Assembly: GCA_903928955.1 (NCBI GenBank)
Contig: CAIYTD010000139.1
Coordinates: 1 to 28,947 of the forward strand
Source: Oligoflexia bacterium
GTDB taxonomy: Bacteria; Bdellovibrionota; UBA1018
Reading direction: 5' to 3'
Length of the DNA: 28,947 nt
Part shown: piece by piece, positions 7,137 to 15,974 of the stretch
Layout of the letters: every line of letters begins with the position of its first letter
Numbering within the stretch: position 1 is the first letter of the stretch
The notes under the pieces: generated by a model
What the model saw: the letters and a program-made list of their open reading frames with translations, nothing else
Databases searched by the model: none
What the model was told of the DNA's origin: nothing
Translations under genes and position numbers: made by a program

Positions 7137-9365
7137 TCAGGATAAAAATAAGATTTCTCTATATTTTGGCAATGGCCAATAATCATCTGCAACTACTGAT
7201 TCTAGTTCATCACAGATAGTCCGCAGATCAGCCATCATCCCAGCTACTTCTATTGAAAAACCCCTGGCTTGATCTTTTTCGCTCTTTTGCGATTCGACGT
7301 GAAGTAGAATCGCATCTAAACGCGTTCGCTTAGCTTGAATAGATTCCAGTAAGACACCAAGGCGACTCATGACCTCCGCTTGAGGAACTGCTCCACCCAG
7401 TGACTTTGCTGCGTGTGCTGCGTTTGCCAATAAACCGTAATAAGCAAGTGCACAAGGTAAGATCTGGGTATCCACTATAGATTTGAGAGTATCTACTTCA
7501 ATCAGCATATTTTTTATATAACGCTCTATCCTCACATGAAATCGCGATACTAATTCTGCCTCTGAAAAAACATTCAATCGAGATAGCATTTCTTTTGAAC
7601 GCAAAGTAACTAGCTCGTCTAAAGCCTCGGGTGTCTTGCGAAGGTGCGGAAGTCCGCGCTGAATTGCCTCTTTGAGCCATTCCTCCGAATAGTTATTCCC
7701 TTCAAATCGAATGGCACGCGTCTCATAAATCGTCTCACGAACGAGTTCCAGAACAGCTGCCTCGATTCCTGAAGAAGACTTCTCCTTCTTTTTCAGTGCT
7801 TCCACCAGATCTGAAAAAGCATCTGCCACAGCTGCATTCAATAAAGTTACCGGAAAAGCAGTGGAAGCAGAAGAACCTACAGCTCTGAACTCAAATTTAT
7901 TTCCTGTAAAAGCAAAAGGAGATGTCCTATTTCGGTCTGTATTATCTTTCATGACCTCAGGAAGCTGACTCAATCCCAACTGAATGATTGCAGCTTCAGG
8001 ACTTTGCTGAGATCCCATCCCTTGCTCCAAATCATTCAAAATACGATTCAGAAGGTCTCCTAAAAATACAGAAATAATTGCAGGAGGAGCCTCATTGGCT
8101 CCTAGACGATGATCATTTCCAGCTGAAGCAATACCCGCCCTCAAAAGTCCAGCATGCTTTTGAACCCCTTTCAAAATTCCAGCCAAAATAAGAAGAAATC
8201 GAATATTATGTTGAGGAGTCTTTCCTGGATCGAGTAAATTCTCTCCATCCAAACCCGAACCGCTCGCAGAAATCGTGAGCGCCCAATTATTGTGCTTCCC
8301 ACTTCCATTAATTCCAGCAAATGGCTTTTCATGAAGTAAAACGCTAAAACCATGGCGGATAGAAACTTTTCTAAGAATCTCCATAGTCAGCTGATTATGG
8401 TCTGTTGCAATATTGGCTTCTTCAAAAATAGGGGCAGTCTCAAACTGGCTGGGAGCAACCTCATTATGCCGAGTTTTAACGGGAACACCCAATTTATAAA
8501 GCTCATATTCTACTTCGCTCATAAAAGCCTGAACTCGAGCTGGGATACTTCCAAAATAATGATCTTCTAACTGCTGACCTTTAGGCGGCTGCCCACCTAC
8601 AAGAGTTCGACCCGTCATCAACAGATCGGGCCGAAGATGATGAAAGGCGCGATCAATCAAAAAATATTCTTGTTCTACCCCCAGAGTGGGAACAACACGT
8701 TTAACACCCGAGTATCCTAATAAATGTAAAAGCTCGGTCGCCTTTTGCGAAAGAACTTCTATGCTTCTCAAAAGGCCGGTTTTTTCATCCAAAGCATGGC
8801 CATAATAACTAATAAATACTGATGGGATACACAGAGTCTTTCCATTCACGTGCTCCATGATAAAAACTGGACTAGAGGGATCCCAAGCTGTGTAACCTCT
8901 CGCTTCAAAAGTCGTTCGCATTCCACCGGAAGGAAAACTAGAGGCATCTGGCTCACTTTGAATCAGCTGAGCACCCGAAAACTTCTCTAATGTCCGATTA
9001 TTGTCGTCAAAACTAATAAAAGCATCATGCTTTTCAGCAGTTGATCCCGTCTGAGGTTGAAACCAATGACAGAAATGAGTCACTCCTCTCAACATTGCCC
9101 ATTCTTTGATCGCATGGGCGACTGTATGAGCGATAGCACTGTCTAATTTTTTCCCAGTTTCAATCGTTGAAATGAGCTGAGTATAAATGTCTTTAGGTAA
9201 TTTCTCCTTCATTTTATGAATATCAAATGTATTCACGCCATAAAATTCAGAAACTCTGAGCTTTTTCCCATGCTCATCCTGTGGCAGATCAAACTGACGA
9301 GGCAAACGTAAATGAATTTCGCTGATTACCTTGAATCGAGCTTTTGCTCCAGCTCCCATGCCCAT
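7137..9365 (-). CDS. glnN: Type III glutamine synthetase (GlnN)
   Basis: ATP-dependent ligation of ammonia to glutamate. The length (742 residues) and motifs are those of the large GSIII class, not the ~470-residue GSI. Visible are the N-terminal FGVN-type segment (SEFYGVNTFD), GVEQEYFLID with the metal-binding Glu residues, RHNEVAPSQFETAPIFEEAN, HEKPFAGINGSGKHNNWA and NRTSPFAFTGNKFEFRAVGS. I choose the ATG at 9365 because a near-perfect SD (AAGGAGA, 9371-9377) precedes it. The frame runs on to an ATG at 9401 and a TTG at 9413, both with poor or no SD. It lies 72 bases after batD on the same strand, so it may be read through from the bat operon or from its own promoter in that gap. A T-rich stretch follows its stop on the minus strand, but with only a weak stem. 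Confidence 0.95.
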   Translation of the reverse strand: MGMGAGAKARFKVISEIHLRLPRQFDLPQDEHGKKLRVSEFYGVNTFDIHKMKEKLPKDIYTQLISTIETGKKLDSAIAHTVAHAIKEWAMLRGVTHFCHWFQPQTGSTAEKHDAFISFDDNNRTLEKFSGAQLIQSEPDASSFPSGGMRTTFEARGYTAWDPSSPVFIMEHVNGKTLCIPSVFISYYGHALDEKTGLLRSIEVLSQKATELLHLLGYSGVKRVVPTLGVEQEYFLIDRAFHHLRPDLLMTGRTLVGGQPPKGQQLEDHYFGSIPARVQAFMSEVEYELYKLGVPVKTRHNEVAPSQFETAPIFEEANIATDHNQLTMEILRKVSIRHGFSVLLHEKPFAGINGSGKHNNWALTISASGSGLDGENLLDPGKTPQHNIRFLLILAGILKGVQKHAGLLRAGIASAGNDHRLGANEAPPAIISVFLGDLLNRILNDLEQGMGSQQSPEAAIIQLGLSQLPEVMKDNTDRNRTSPFAFTGNKFEFRAVGSSASTAFPVTLLNAAVADAFSDLVEALKKKEKSSSGIEAAVLELVRETIYETRAIRFEGNNYSEEWLKEAIQRGLPHLRKTPEALDELVTLRSKEMLSRLNVFSEAELVSRFHVRIERYIKNMLIEVDTLKSIVDTQILPCALAYYGLLANAAHAAKSLGGAVPQAEVMSRLGVLLESIQAKRTRLDAILLHVESQKSEKDQARGFSIEVAGMMADLRTICDELESVVADDYWPLPKYREILFLS

Positions 9366-9437
9366 GAGTTTCTCCTTGAATGCGCGTTTGCAAACAGTCA
9401 TAGCTGAGCTCAAGCAAAAATTCTAGATAGATCGAAA
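9366..9437 (-). promoter_or_regulatory. batD-glnN gap with two short palindromes
   Basis: If glnN starts at 9365 this gap is untranslated. It contains a perfect 10-bp palindrome GTTTGCAAAC (9386-9395) and an 8-bp palindrome TGAGCTCA (9405-9412). On the minus strand TAGAAT (9420-9425) resembles a -10 box, without a convincing -35. The arrangement could be an operator in front of a nitrogen-regulated gene, but palindromes this short also occur by chance. Confidence 0.3.
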
Positions 9438-11336
9438 CTATTCCAAACTCTGCAATACAGATTCCGCTTCCTCGATCCACCGAGGCAACTGACTGCCTGC
9501 ACTAGAATCAGCTATTCCACCGCTCGAACTAGAAAATCGCACCAAATCAGCGAACTCTAGAATAGAAGCAATCTGATCCCATCTATTTGCTTTCAATCCC
9601 TTCGCTTCTAAAAAAAGCTGTTTCATCTGTTCTCGCGATAGAGAACGCACACTAACTGAAAGGGCATCTTCAAGCGCATCAAAAATAATTTCAGTTAGTT
9701 TTTCATAAGACTGAATCACATCCCACTCAGATGCACCGTAGCTGGGAGTCTGAGAAAAACTTCGAAGTTGATCTAAGGCTTTCTTATGATTTTTCGCGCC
9801 ATTCACCCTGCGCTTCCGCTTCCTTTGCTGGATCCGTTTCATCGTATCTACTGAAATCCCTGCCCCCAAAAGCAAAAAAACACTAGCAGCAGAAAAATAG
9901 AGCACCTTCTCCAAAGTCTTAAATTCAGATCGACTAGAAACTGAAAAAGGACCCTTCAGTGGCTTCAATTCCTCCATTTCATCAGTAGAAGCAGAAGGAG
10001 TTGAAAGAGATAACGGTGCCTTTTTAGATGCAGGCACTAAATGCGATCCCGGAAGTGGATCTAAAATATTTAACTCCACTGGATCTGTAGTTAAAGGATA
10101 ATATTTTTTTTGAACTGAACTAAAAAAACCGAATTCTAAAGGGGGTAGTTTTAATTTACCTGGGACACGGGGTATCAATAGAAATTCAAAAACTTTTTCT
10201 CCCACTCCACTCTTACTGGATTGCGATCGCCCTTTTGAATCATAAAGCTCGATTCCATCAGGCCATTGCGTTTTAGGTTGTTGAATCGCAGCTAAATTTC
10301 CTTTTCCCTCTACCTTGACTGTTAATGTCACTGCTTCATTGGCATGCACTTCATATCGATCAACTGCTGAAATAACAGTAAAATCTCCGACTCCGCCGAC
10401 AAAACTCTCGGGTCGATCCTTTTCCGGCAAGGGAAGCACTTCCATCTCAATCCGATTACTTTGCCCTTCGGCGGTTCTGGCAGTTAATTGACGAAAAACT
10501 CCTAAAAAAGGATCATCATCATCAGAAAGTGATTCGTGTTGATTAGAATAGTAATTATATTTTAAAGCAATAGAATCAATTGCCAATTTTCCTTCCTGAA
10601 GCGGATATGCAGCATATCTTGCCAAGAGATAACGATCATAAAACTCGCCTTTAAATTGAGCGGGTTCAGAAGTTAAACCTTGACCCATCACAGGAATCTC
10701 TAAATCTTCTCTCAAAAATCCAGCTAAAATGGGAAATTTATCAATCTGTAGATTGATAACCTTCATTTGGTGATAAAGATAATAGCTTACGATAATTTGT
10801 TCGCCTTTATAAGCGGTTGTTTTATCTACCTCTGCGCGAACGAAAGCGCGGTTTCCAGTATCTCTTTTATTGAGTTTATTATTGGGTTGCTGAGACCTTT
10901 GATTGGAAGATGCAGAAGACCCAGAAGCTCCTACTTGAATAGTGAGGTCAGGAGAACGAATCACTTGAGTGCCTAGATCTAGCCGAATATTCTTAATTTT
11001 TAAAGTGCCCGACTTGGTGGGTCGCAATACTTTAGTGAGTTGCTGAGTATTTACTACTGAAAATTGACCTAAATGGGAGTCATATTGTGAATTCACAGAA
11101 ATGGAATTATATTGACTAACCACTTCAAAATCAGGAGCATCAAATTCCGGCGCAGCGGTTCGAGTACTATTATCTGTTTTGATGATCAAATGAAATGTAA
11201 CCGATTCATCTTGAGAAATTTGATTTTGTTCAACCTGCGCCTGGAATTGAACATCCCCTGCAAAAGCGAATGAGCAAAAGAATAATAATGCCAGATTAAA
11301 ATTACCAATCCTTTGGATTATTTTGATTTTTTCCAT
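9438..11336 (-). CDS. batD: BatD-like aerotolerance membrane protein
   Basis: Periplasm-facing membrane protein of the Bat (Bacteroides aerotolerance) set, 632 residues. A signal peptide (about 1-26, hydrophobic core LALLFFCSFAFAG) leads into V.F.A.V..NQI..DESV.F.L, the start of the BatD beta domain. Repeated Ig-like segments follow, including RAEVDKTTAYKGEQIIVSYY and YEVHANEAVTLTVKVEGKGN. A membrane helix lies near residues 475-495, then a basic stop-transfer (RIQQRKRKRR) and a helical cytoplasmic tail of about 130 residues. The start overlaps the batB-batC end by 35 bases. A GGAG about 16 bases upstream of the ATG is far for an SD, so the start is not certain. It acts presumably with the VWA proteins BatA and BatB; the precise biochemistry of BatD is unknown. 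Confidence 0.88.
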   Translation of the reverse strand: MEKIKIIQRIGNFNLALLFFCSFAFAGDVQFQAQVEQNQISQDESVTFHLIIKTDNSTRTAAPEFDAPDFEVVSQYNSISVNSQYDSHLGQFSVVNTQQLTKVLRPTKSGTLKIKNIRLDLGTQVIRSPDLTIQVGASGSSASSNQRSQQPNNKLNKRDTGNRAFVRAEVDKTTAYKGEQIIVSYYLYHQMKVINLQIDKFPILAGFLREDLEIPVMGQGLTSEPAQFKGEFYDRYLLARYAAYPLQEGKLAIDSIALKYNYYSNQHESLSDDDDPFLGVFRQLTARTAEGQSNRIEMEVLPLPEKDRPESFVGGVGDFTVISAVDRYEVHANEAVTLTVKVEGKGNLAAIQQPKTQWPDGIELYDSKGRSQSSKSGVGEKVFEFLLIPRVPGKLKLPPLEFGFFSSVQKKYYPLTTDPVELNILDPLPGSHLVPASKKAPLSLSTPSASTDEMEELKPLKGPFSVSSRSEFKTLEKVLYFSAASVFLLLGAGISVDTMKRIQQRKRKRRVNGAKNHKKALDQLRSFSQTPSYGASEWDVIQSYEKLTEIIFDALEDALSVSVRSLSREQMKQLFLEAKGLKANRWDQIASILEFADLVRFSSSSGGIADSSAGSQLPRWIEEAESVLQSLE

Positions 11337-13086
11337 GGTGTACTTGGAGCTTCTCCTGGAGTTGCTTCTCCTTGCCAGTCAGTTCCGACATCACACGATC
11401 TACGTCATCTTGAGTCATTTTTTGAGATTTAAATTTACCTTGCTGAGGCTTTTGAAACATTTTCTCTTCGTTCTGATTCTTCTGACCCTTCTGACTTTTT
11501 TGATCCGATTGACTTTGGTTTTCTTTTTTAGGCTCTTGCTTTTTTTCTTCTTCTTTCTTTTCTTCCTGCTGTTTTTTCTCCTGCTTTTTTATTTCCTGGA
11601 TAGACAGTTGGAGATTTTTCCTTGCTTCCAATTCCAGCTTCAAATTTTTAGATTTCTGAGCAGCTTCAATCGCTTCAGCATAAGATTGAATCGAATTTTT
11701 TACATCCCCTTTTTTTAAAAAAGCTTGACCCAAATTATATTTGGACTTTGCAATTAAATCTTGATTCCCTCTACTCTCTGCAAATCGAGCAGAATTTTGA
11801 AACGATTCCACTGCATGATCACTTTCTCCTTGCTGCAACTGAACCAATCCCTGATTAAACTCTAATTCTGGAAGACTGGGATCGCGCGCCTGAGCTTCGC
11901 CAAAACTCTTCTGGGCATCTTCCATTCTGCCCTCTTGAAAAGCTTGAATACCCTTCTTATTTTCTAAATAGGCGTCTAATGGTGCTGGCTTTTTAAATGG
12001 ATCTGCTGCTAGAACTTCATGATTTCCTAAAAATCCAAACATCAATACTAGGAGCGCAAGTATTTTTCGAGCAGGCATAGAAATCTCAATTAAGAAAAGG
12101 ATTATGGCAAAAAACAGTGGAATTTGAAATCTTTCATCATAAACACGATAGCGGCGTTCCGTATAATCAGATCGATTCAATGCTCCCGCTTCTCGAAGGA
12201 TCTCCTCTACTTCGCCTTCACCATCAGTCACATCCCAGTACTTCCCTCCTGAAGCCTTTGCAAGCTGAGCCAACGAATCCGGATGAAACTCACTCATAAC
12301 GACTTTTCCCGCTTCATCTCGCTTAAAGCCAACTGTATTTCCAGCTTCATTTTGAATAGGGATAGGCGCTCCTTTTTGAGTCCCGACACCTAAAATATAG
12401 AGGCGCACTCCACTTTCACGAATCTGAGAAGCAAGATCCATCGCGTGCCCTTCCAGATCTTCCCCGTCAGTAATTAAAATCACGATATTCGAAGATGCAA
12501 TATTGGGAGACGCAGAAACTCTCTCCTGGCTGCCTCTCTCAATGGCTTTCAACGCAGTCTCGATTCCAGCCCCTAAGTCAGTTCCTTGATTTTGAATCAT
12601 CTTAGGATTTAAAGTTTCAACTGTATCCCAAACATACGAAAGATCTGTAGTCAAAGGACAAGCCACATAAGTGCTTGCAGCAAAAGCGACAAGCCCCACT
12701 CGATCTCCTTCTAAACCACTTAAAAGAGATCGAATTAAATGCTTTGCCTTTTGTAAACGACTCGGAACTACATCTTCTGCCAGCATGCTATTGGAAACAT
12801 CTAAATTAATGACAACATCTAAACCGGCTACCTGTACAGTGTCTTCATGACTGCCATACATAGGTTGTGCTAAAGCCAAAAGCAGAAAACTCCAAGCAAG
12901 AAGCCAAATGCGAGCCTTTTTAAGTCGACAACTAAAATCTAATTCAGGAGAGATCAGAGGCCAAAGCCCACGCTGAGCAAAAGACTCAAACTGGGATTGT
13001 TTTCTCTGTTCATCTCTAAAAATGAGAAAATAAAAGATCGGAATGAGTAATAGGCCCCAAAGCCATATAGGAGATAGAAATTTCAA
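11302..13086 (-). CDS. batB: BatB VWA-domain protein fused to a BatC-like TPR/charged tail
   Basis: Membrane-anchored VWA protein. From the TTG at 13086 the 594 residues run: an N-terminal Bat membrane segment (FLSPIWLWGLLLIPIFYF), a second helix near 58-76, a VWA domain with an intact MIDAS (DVSNS 96-100, the Thr of GTDLGAG, and ILITDGED), then two helices after the VWA domain (IPLFFAIILFLIEI and ILALLVLMFGFLG). The part beyond is BatC-like: about three TPR units (LEFNQGLVQLQQGESDHAVE and YNLGQAFLKKGDVKNSIQSY) and a Lys/Glu/Gln-rich tail of about 90 residues. I choose TTG 13086 because GGAGG lies 8 bases upstream, TTGA overlaps the batA stop, and the protein then begins as other Bat proteins do. 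The frame is open to an ATG at 13161 inside batA. BatB and BatC are separate in Bacteroides; here they are one chain. Confidence 0.9.
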   Translation of the reverse strand: MKFLSPIWLWGLLLIPIFYFLIFRDEQRKQSQFESFAQRGLWPLISPELDFSCRLKKARIWLLAWSFLLLALAQPMYGSHEDTVQVAGLDVVINLDVSNSMLAEDVVPSRLQKAKHLIRSLLSGLEGDRVGLVAFAASTYVACPLTTDLSYVWDTVETLNPKMIQNQGTDLGAGIETALKAIERGSQERVSASPNIASSNIVILITDGEDLEGHAMDLASQIRESGVRLYILGVGTQKGAPIPIQNEAGNTVGFKRDEAGKVVMSEFHPDSLAQLAKASGGKYWDVTDGEGEVEEILREAGALNRSDYTERRYRVYDERFQIPLFFAIILFLIEISMPARKILALLVLMFGFLGNHEVLAADPFKKPAPLDAYLENKKGIQAFQEGRMEDAQKSFGEAQARDPSLPELEFNQGLVQLQQGESDHAVESFQNSARFAESRGNQDLIAKSKYNLGQAFLKKGDVKNSIQSYAEAIEAAQKSKNLKLELEARKNLQLSIQEIKKQEKKQQEEKKEEEKKQEPKKENQSQSDQKSQKGQKNQNEEKMFQKPQQGKFKSQKMTQDDVDRVMSELTGKEKQLQEKLQVHHGKNQNNPKDW

Positions 13087-14066
13087 GGAATCATCCTCCA
13101 CCCTACTCTCTCCAAAATTTGAGCGAGTAGAAGTACAAAAAGACCAATCTTCAATGGCCACTCATACTTTTCTTCATATCTTATTTTTTCTTTAATTTTT
13201 TGCTCACTCCTCTCCAGCTGATCAATTTCTTTAAAAACTGAAGTCAAAGTAGTTTCATCGGTCACGCGATAAAATTTCCCTCCTGTTGTAGTTGCAATGA
13301 TTTGAAGAAGCTCAGGATTCAAAGCATTATCAAACCACTGATAAGTGAGGACCTCTTTTCCAAAAATACCGCGATGCCGAATTGGCATCTTGACCCGACC
13401 CTCACGGCCTATTGCAATGGTATAAACTTTAATTCCGTAACCGGCTGCTAACTCTCCTGCTGTTGCAGGATCTACTTGCCCAAGATTATTATCTCCATCT
13501 GTTAATAAAATAATAACTCGACTTTTTGCTTTTGAAGTTCGAAGATGATTGACAGTCAACGATAAACCATCGCCAATAGCAGTTCCATCTTTTAGTATTC
13601 CCGTAGATGCTTGGTGAATGGCTCGCAACAACAATCCATAATCCAAAGTAGGAGGAGCCATTGTCAAAGGCTCACCACTAAAAATAACAAATCCAATGCG
13701 ATCACTTTGACGACCTTTCACAAAATCGTCCAAAGTATCTTTCGCAACTTCTAGTCGAGAACGTTCAGCAAGATCTTCGATGTTCATACTAGCAGATACA
13801 TCTAGAAGCATCATGATATCAATTCCGCTAGTAGATCGATCAATTTGATGAAAACTCGACTGTGGCCTAGCCATTGCGAGTATCAAAAACGCCAATCCAA
13901 TATATTTAACTCCTAGTAAAATTTTAATAGGATTATTCAGAGCGATAGATTTGTGAATAGGAACAGAAAATTGAACTCGAGCTGATCTATTTCGCCTGAC
14001 CCACCAGCGATGCAGCAAAGGAATAAGAATGAGGAAAAAGAGAACCGGCCAATTAGCGAGACGCAT
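13083..14066 (-). CDS. batA: BatA VWA-domain membrane protein
   Basis: 327 residues, the normal BatA length. Two N-terminal membrane helices (about 6-22 and 50-66) precede a VWA domain with a complete MIDAS: DVSAS (89-93), the Thr of GTAIGDG (162) and LLTDGDNN (D190). A C-terminal membrane helix (LKIGLFVLLLAQIL) is followed by only a few residues. The VWA domain is expected to face the periplasm and bind a partner through a divalent metal. The ATG sits inside the 3' end of the preceding gene (14-base overlap) and the stop overlaps the proposed batB start, so batA and batB are probably translationally coupled. Confidence 0.93.
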   Translation of the reverse strand: MRLANWPVLFFLILIPLLHRWWVRRNRSARVQFSVPIHKSIALNNPIKILLGVKYIGLAFLILAMARPQSSFHQIDRSTSGIDIMMLLDVSASMNIEDLAERSRLEVAKDTLDDFVKGRQSDRIGFVIFSGEPLTMAPPTLDYGLLLRAIHQASTGILKDGTAIGDGLSLTVNHLRTSKAKSRVIILLTDGDNNLGQVDPATAGELAAGYGIKVYTIAIGREGRVKMPIRHRGIFGKEVLTYQWFDNALNPELLQIIATTTGGKFYRVTDETTLTSVFKEIDQLERSEQKIKEKIRYEEKYEWPLKIGLFVLLLAQILERVGWRMIP

Positions 14067-15075
14067 TCTCTAAGGCTCCTGTTTGAGTCGTTGACTTCGT
14101 CAAAAGAGTCGGTGACCGACGACTCATGAAAATATATTTTTTAGCATCTTCCATCAACTGAAGTGCCTCCTCTTTCACAGGTACACAATCTGTAAATTTA
14201 ACTCGATCTAAAGAAGTAAATAAGCTTTGAAGCTGATCCATCAATAATTGAGTGACTGCACCCTTCACATCCAATTGAGAAATGATTTCAGCAGTGGTCG
14301 ACTCACAAGCGTCAAATCGATAGCGTGCTCCAATATAAATTTTTAATATCTCAGAAATCCTAAAATAATAGGATTTATAATTCCCCAGTTCGAGAAAATT
14401 TTTGCTTGCAAGCTCCTCTAACTGACTCAGAGCAATTTCGTCTTCCGGCAAGACTACTAATGGGCTGCCGGAAATGCCTATTTTCTTTCTTCTCTTCCAG
14501 TAAAAATAGACACCATAAATCAAAGCAAAAACAAGAATAAAAGCAAACAAAAACAAAAAAGCGACAACCCAGAATGGAAACTGCAATCCTATAGGTGGTT
14601 CAAGCCCTTCGGGTTGATCGGGCCTGGGATCATTTGGCGAAATAGCAGAAGTGACTTCCACCGTAAAAGGTTGGGTACGAGCCACCCTTTTTCCATTTTG
14701 ATCTAAGAGAGGAAGCGAAGGGAGTGTTATTTTCCCTGGTTTAACCAGAGTTCCCAAAAAAATGTCCCGCTCTGAACCGGGTGGCGACTCCTGGATATTC
14801 CAACCTTGTTCTTCCAGATTTGGAATAGCTGGGATATCTACTTTCAATGGGACTGAGACTTCCTTTTGAATCACTTTTAAATGAATCTGATCCCCAACAA
14901 CTAAAATTGGAGAGGAAGCTTTTTGATCCCGAGTCCACTCTAAATCAACCGCGGGAAGAGCTAAAAAATCCGAATCAGATAAAGCAGGAGGTGCCTTCTC
15001 TATCGCATAAGAATCTATAAATGAGAAACAAACAGAGATCGCTAGGATGCAATTAATCTTCAGTATCCGGTTCAT
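14053..15075 (-). CDS. Bat-operon membrane protein, DUF4381-like layout
   Basis: 340 residues: an N-terminal signal peptide (ILKINCILAISVCFSFIDSYA), an extracytoplasmic beta-rich domain (about 30-150) of the BatD/Ig sort (VGDQIHLKVIQKEVSVPLKV, ending PFTVEV), a Pro-rich linker, one strong membrane helix (about 168-193, followed by KRRKK), then a helical cytoplasmic domain of about 150 residues with YYFRISEILKIYIGARYRFD.CESTTAEI. That last motif resembles cytoplasmic domains of proteins found between DUF58 and VWA genes in bat operons (DUF4381 type), also seen at the C-terminus of some BatD proteins. It may be a short BatD paralogue. It starts 17 bases after the DUF58 stop and overlaps batA. 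The family assignment is from memory of its layout, not a search. Confidence 0.75.
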   Translation of the reverse strand: MNRILKINCILAISVCFSFIDSYAIEKAPPALSDSDFLALPAVDLEWTRDQKASSPILVVGDQIHLKVIQKEVSVPLKVDIPAIPNLEEQGWNIQESPPGSERDIFLGTLVKPGKITLPSLPLLDQNGKRVARTQPFTVEVTSAISPNDPRPDQPEGLEPPIGLQFPFWVVAFLFLFAFILVFALIYGVYFYWKRRKKIGISGSPLVVLPEDEIALSQLEELASKNFLELGNYKSYYFRISEILKIYIGARYRFDACESTTAEIISQLDVKGAVTQLLMDQLQSLFTSLDRVKFTDCVPVKEEALQLMEDAKKYIFMSRRSPTLLTKSTTQTGALENASR

Positions 15076-15092
15076 CCATCAACCCCATTCCT

Positions 15093-15971
15093 TTAGCGCT
15101 TTCTCCGTGCGCGAGCACGAAAAAATCGTACCACGGCTTCTGCATAGTCATCCTTCGTCAAAATTTTCAAGACTTCAACACCACTCTTTTTGAATACATT
15201 TTTTTGATAAGTCTCTAGCCGCTCTTGCTCAGCCTGAAACCAATTTTTAAAAGCATAGGAGGATGTATTTACAAATCGTTCATCCCCTGTTTCGGGATCC
15301 ACAAATAAAATTTGACCTATATCAGGCATGATTTGTTCGCGTTCGTCCCCTAAAGATACAACCACTACATCATGAGTACTCGCAAGCCGCTTGAGAGCGC
15401 TTTCATATTTTTCCGCCCTAAAGTCACTTAAAATAAAAACGACTCCACTATGCTTCATAATCCGGCCAGTTGCGTCTAAAGCGACTGCTAACTGTGTACC
15501 TTTAGATTCAGGTGTATAGCTTAAAATATCACGAATCACTCTGAGAATATGCTGTTGACCTTTTTTAGGTGGAATAATTTTCTCCACCTTCCCAGCAAAA
15601 AGTAATACACCGACTTTATCGCCTGCATGAGAAGCTGCATATGCGAGCATGCCCCCTACTTGAGCTGCAATTTCAGATTTCAATTTCGCATGAGAACCAA
15701 ACCCATGAGAAGCAGAAATATCGACAACGATAAACACTGAAACTTCACGCTCTTCATCAAATTTCTTAACTAACGGTTCCCGAGTACGTGCACTGACATT
15801 CCAATTAATATGACGTACATCATCTCCCGGAACATAAAGTCGATGCTCTGAAAATTGAACCCCTTGCCCTTTAAAATGAGTCCGATATTGACCCGATAAA
15901 ACATCGTCAACTATCTTGCGGGTTGTAATTTCAATCAGCTTTACTTTGAGTAAAAGTTCCTTTGAAAGCAT
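15093..15971 (-). CDS. DUF58 domain protein of the moxR-bat operon
   Basis: Soluble VWA-like protein of 292 residues, of the DUF58 family that nearly always accompanies moxR. The diagnostic central segment is present: Y.PGDD.R.INW..SART (about 46-63) followed by V.KF.EERE. After it comes a MIDAS-like DISAS (84-88) and VVFILSDF later. There are no membrane segments; unlike many DUF58 proteins it lacks the N-terminal helices and corresponds to the short cytoplasmic form. It begins 3 bases after the moxR stop, so the two are tightly co-expressed. A role as client or adaptor of the MoxR ATPase is known only in outline for the family. Confidence 0.93.
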   Translation of the reverse strand: MLSKELLLKVKLIEITTRKIVDDVLSGQYRTHFKGQGVQFSEHRLYVPGDDVRHINWNVSARTREPLVKKFDEEREVSVFIVVDISASHGFGSHAKLKSEIAAQVGGMLAYAASHAGDKVGVLLFAGKVEKIIPPKKGQQHILRVIRDILSYTPESKGTQLAVALDATGRIMKHSGVVFILSDFRAEKYESALKRLASTHDVVVVSLGDEREQIMPDIGQILFVDPETGDERFVNTSSYAFKNWFQAEQERLETYQKNVFKKSGVEVLKILTKDDYAEAVVRFFRARARRKR

Positions 15972-15974
15972 TCT

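Noticed and set aside
7113..7140. Direct repeat ACCTTCAG at 7113-7120 and 7133-7140
   Set aside because: Only 8 bases, one copy inside the small gene and one over the glnN stop; no mobile-element ends or other repeats nearby, so probably chance.
7137..9413. Longer glnN starting at TTG 9413 or ATG 9401
   Set aside because: The ATG at 9365 has a near-perfect SD at proper spacing, whereas the upstream starts do not, and the extra residues do not look like GSIII.
11323..11718. Plus-strand frame of 131 codons, almost entirely Phe/Leu
   Set aside because: It is the antisense image of the Lys/Glu/Gln-rich tail of the batB-batC gene (AAG/GAA codons read as CTT/TTC); no SD and no sensible protein.
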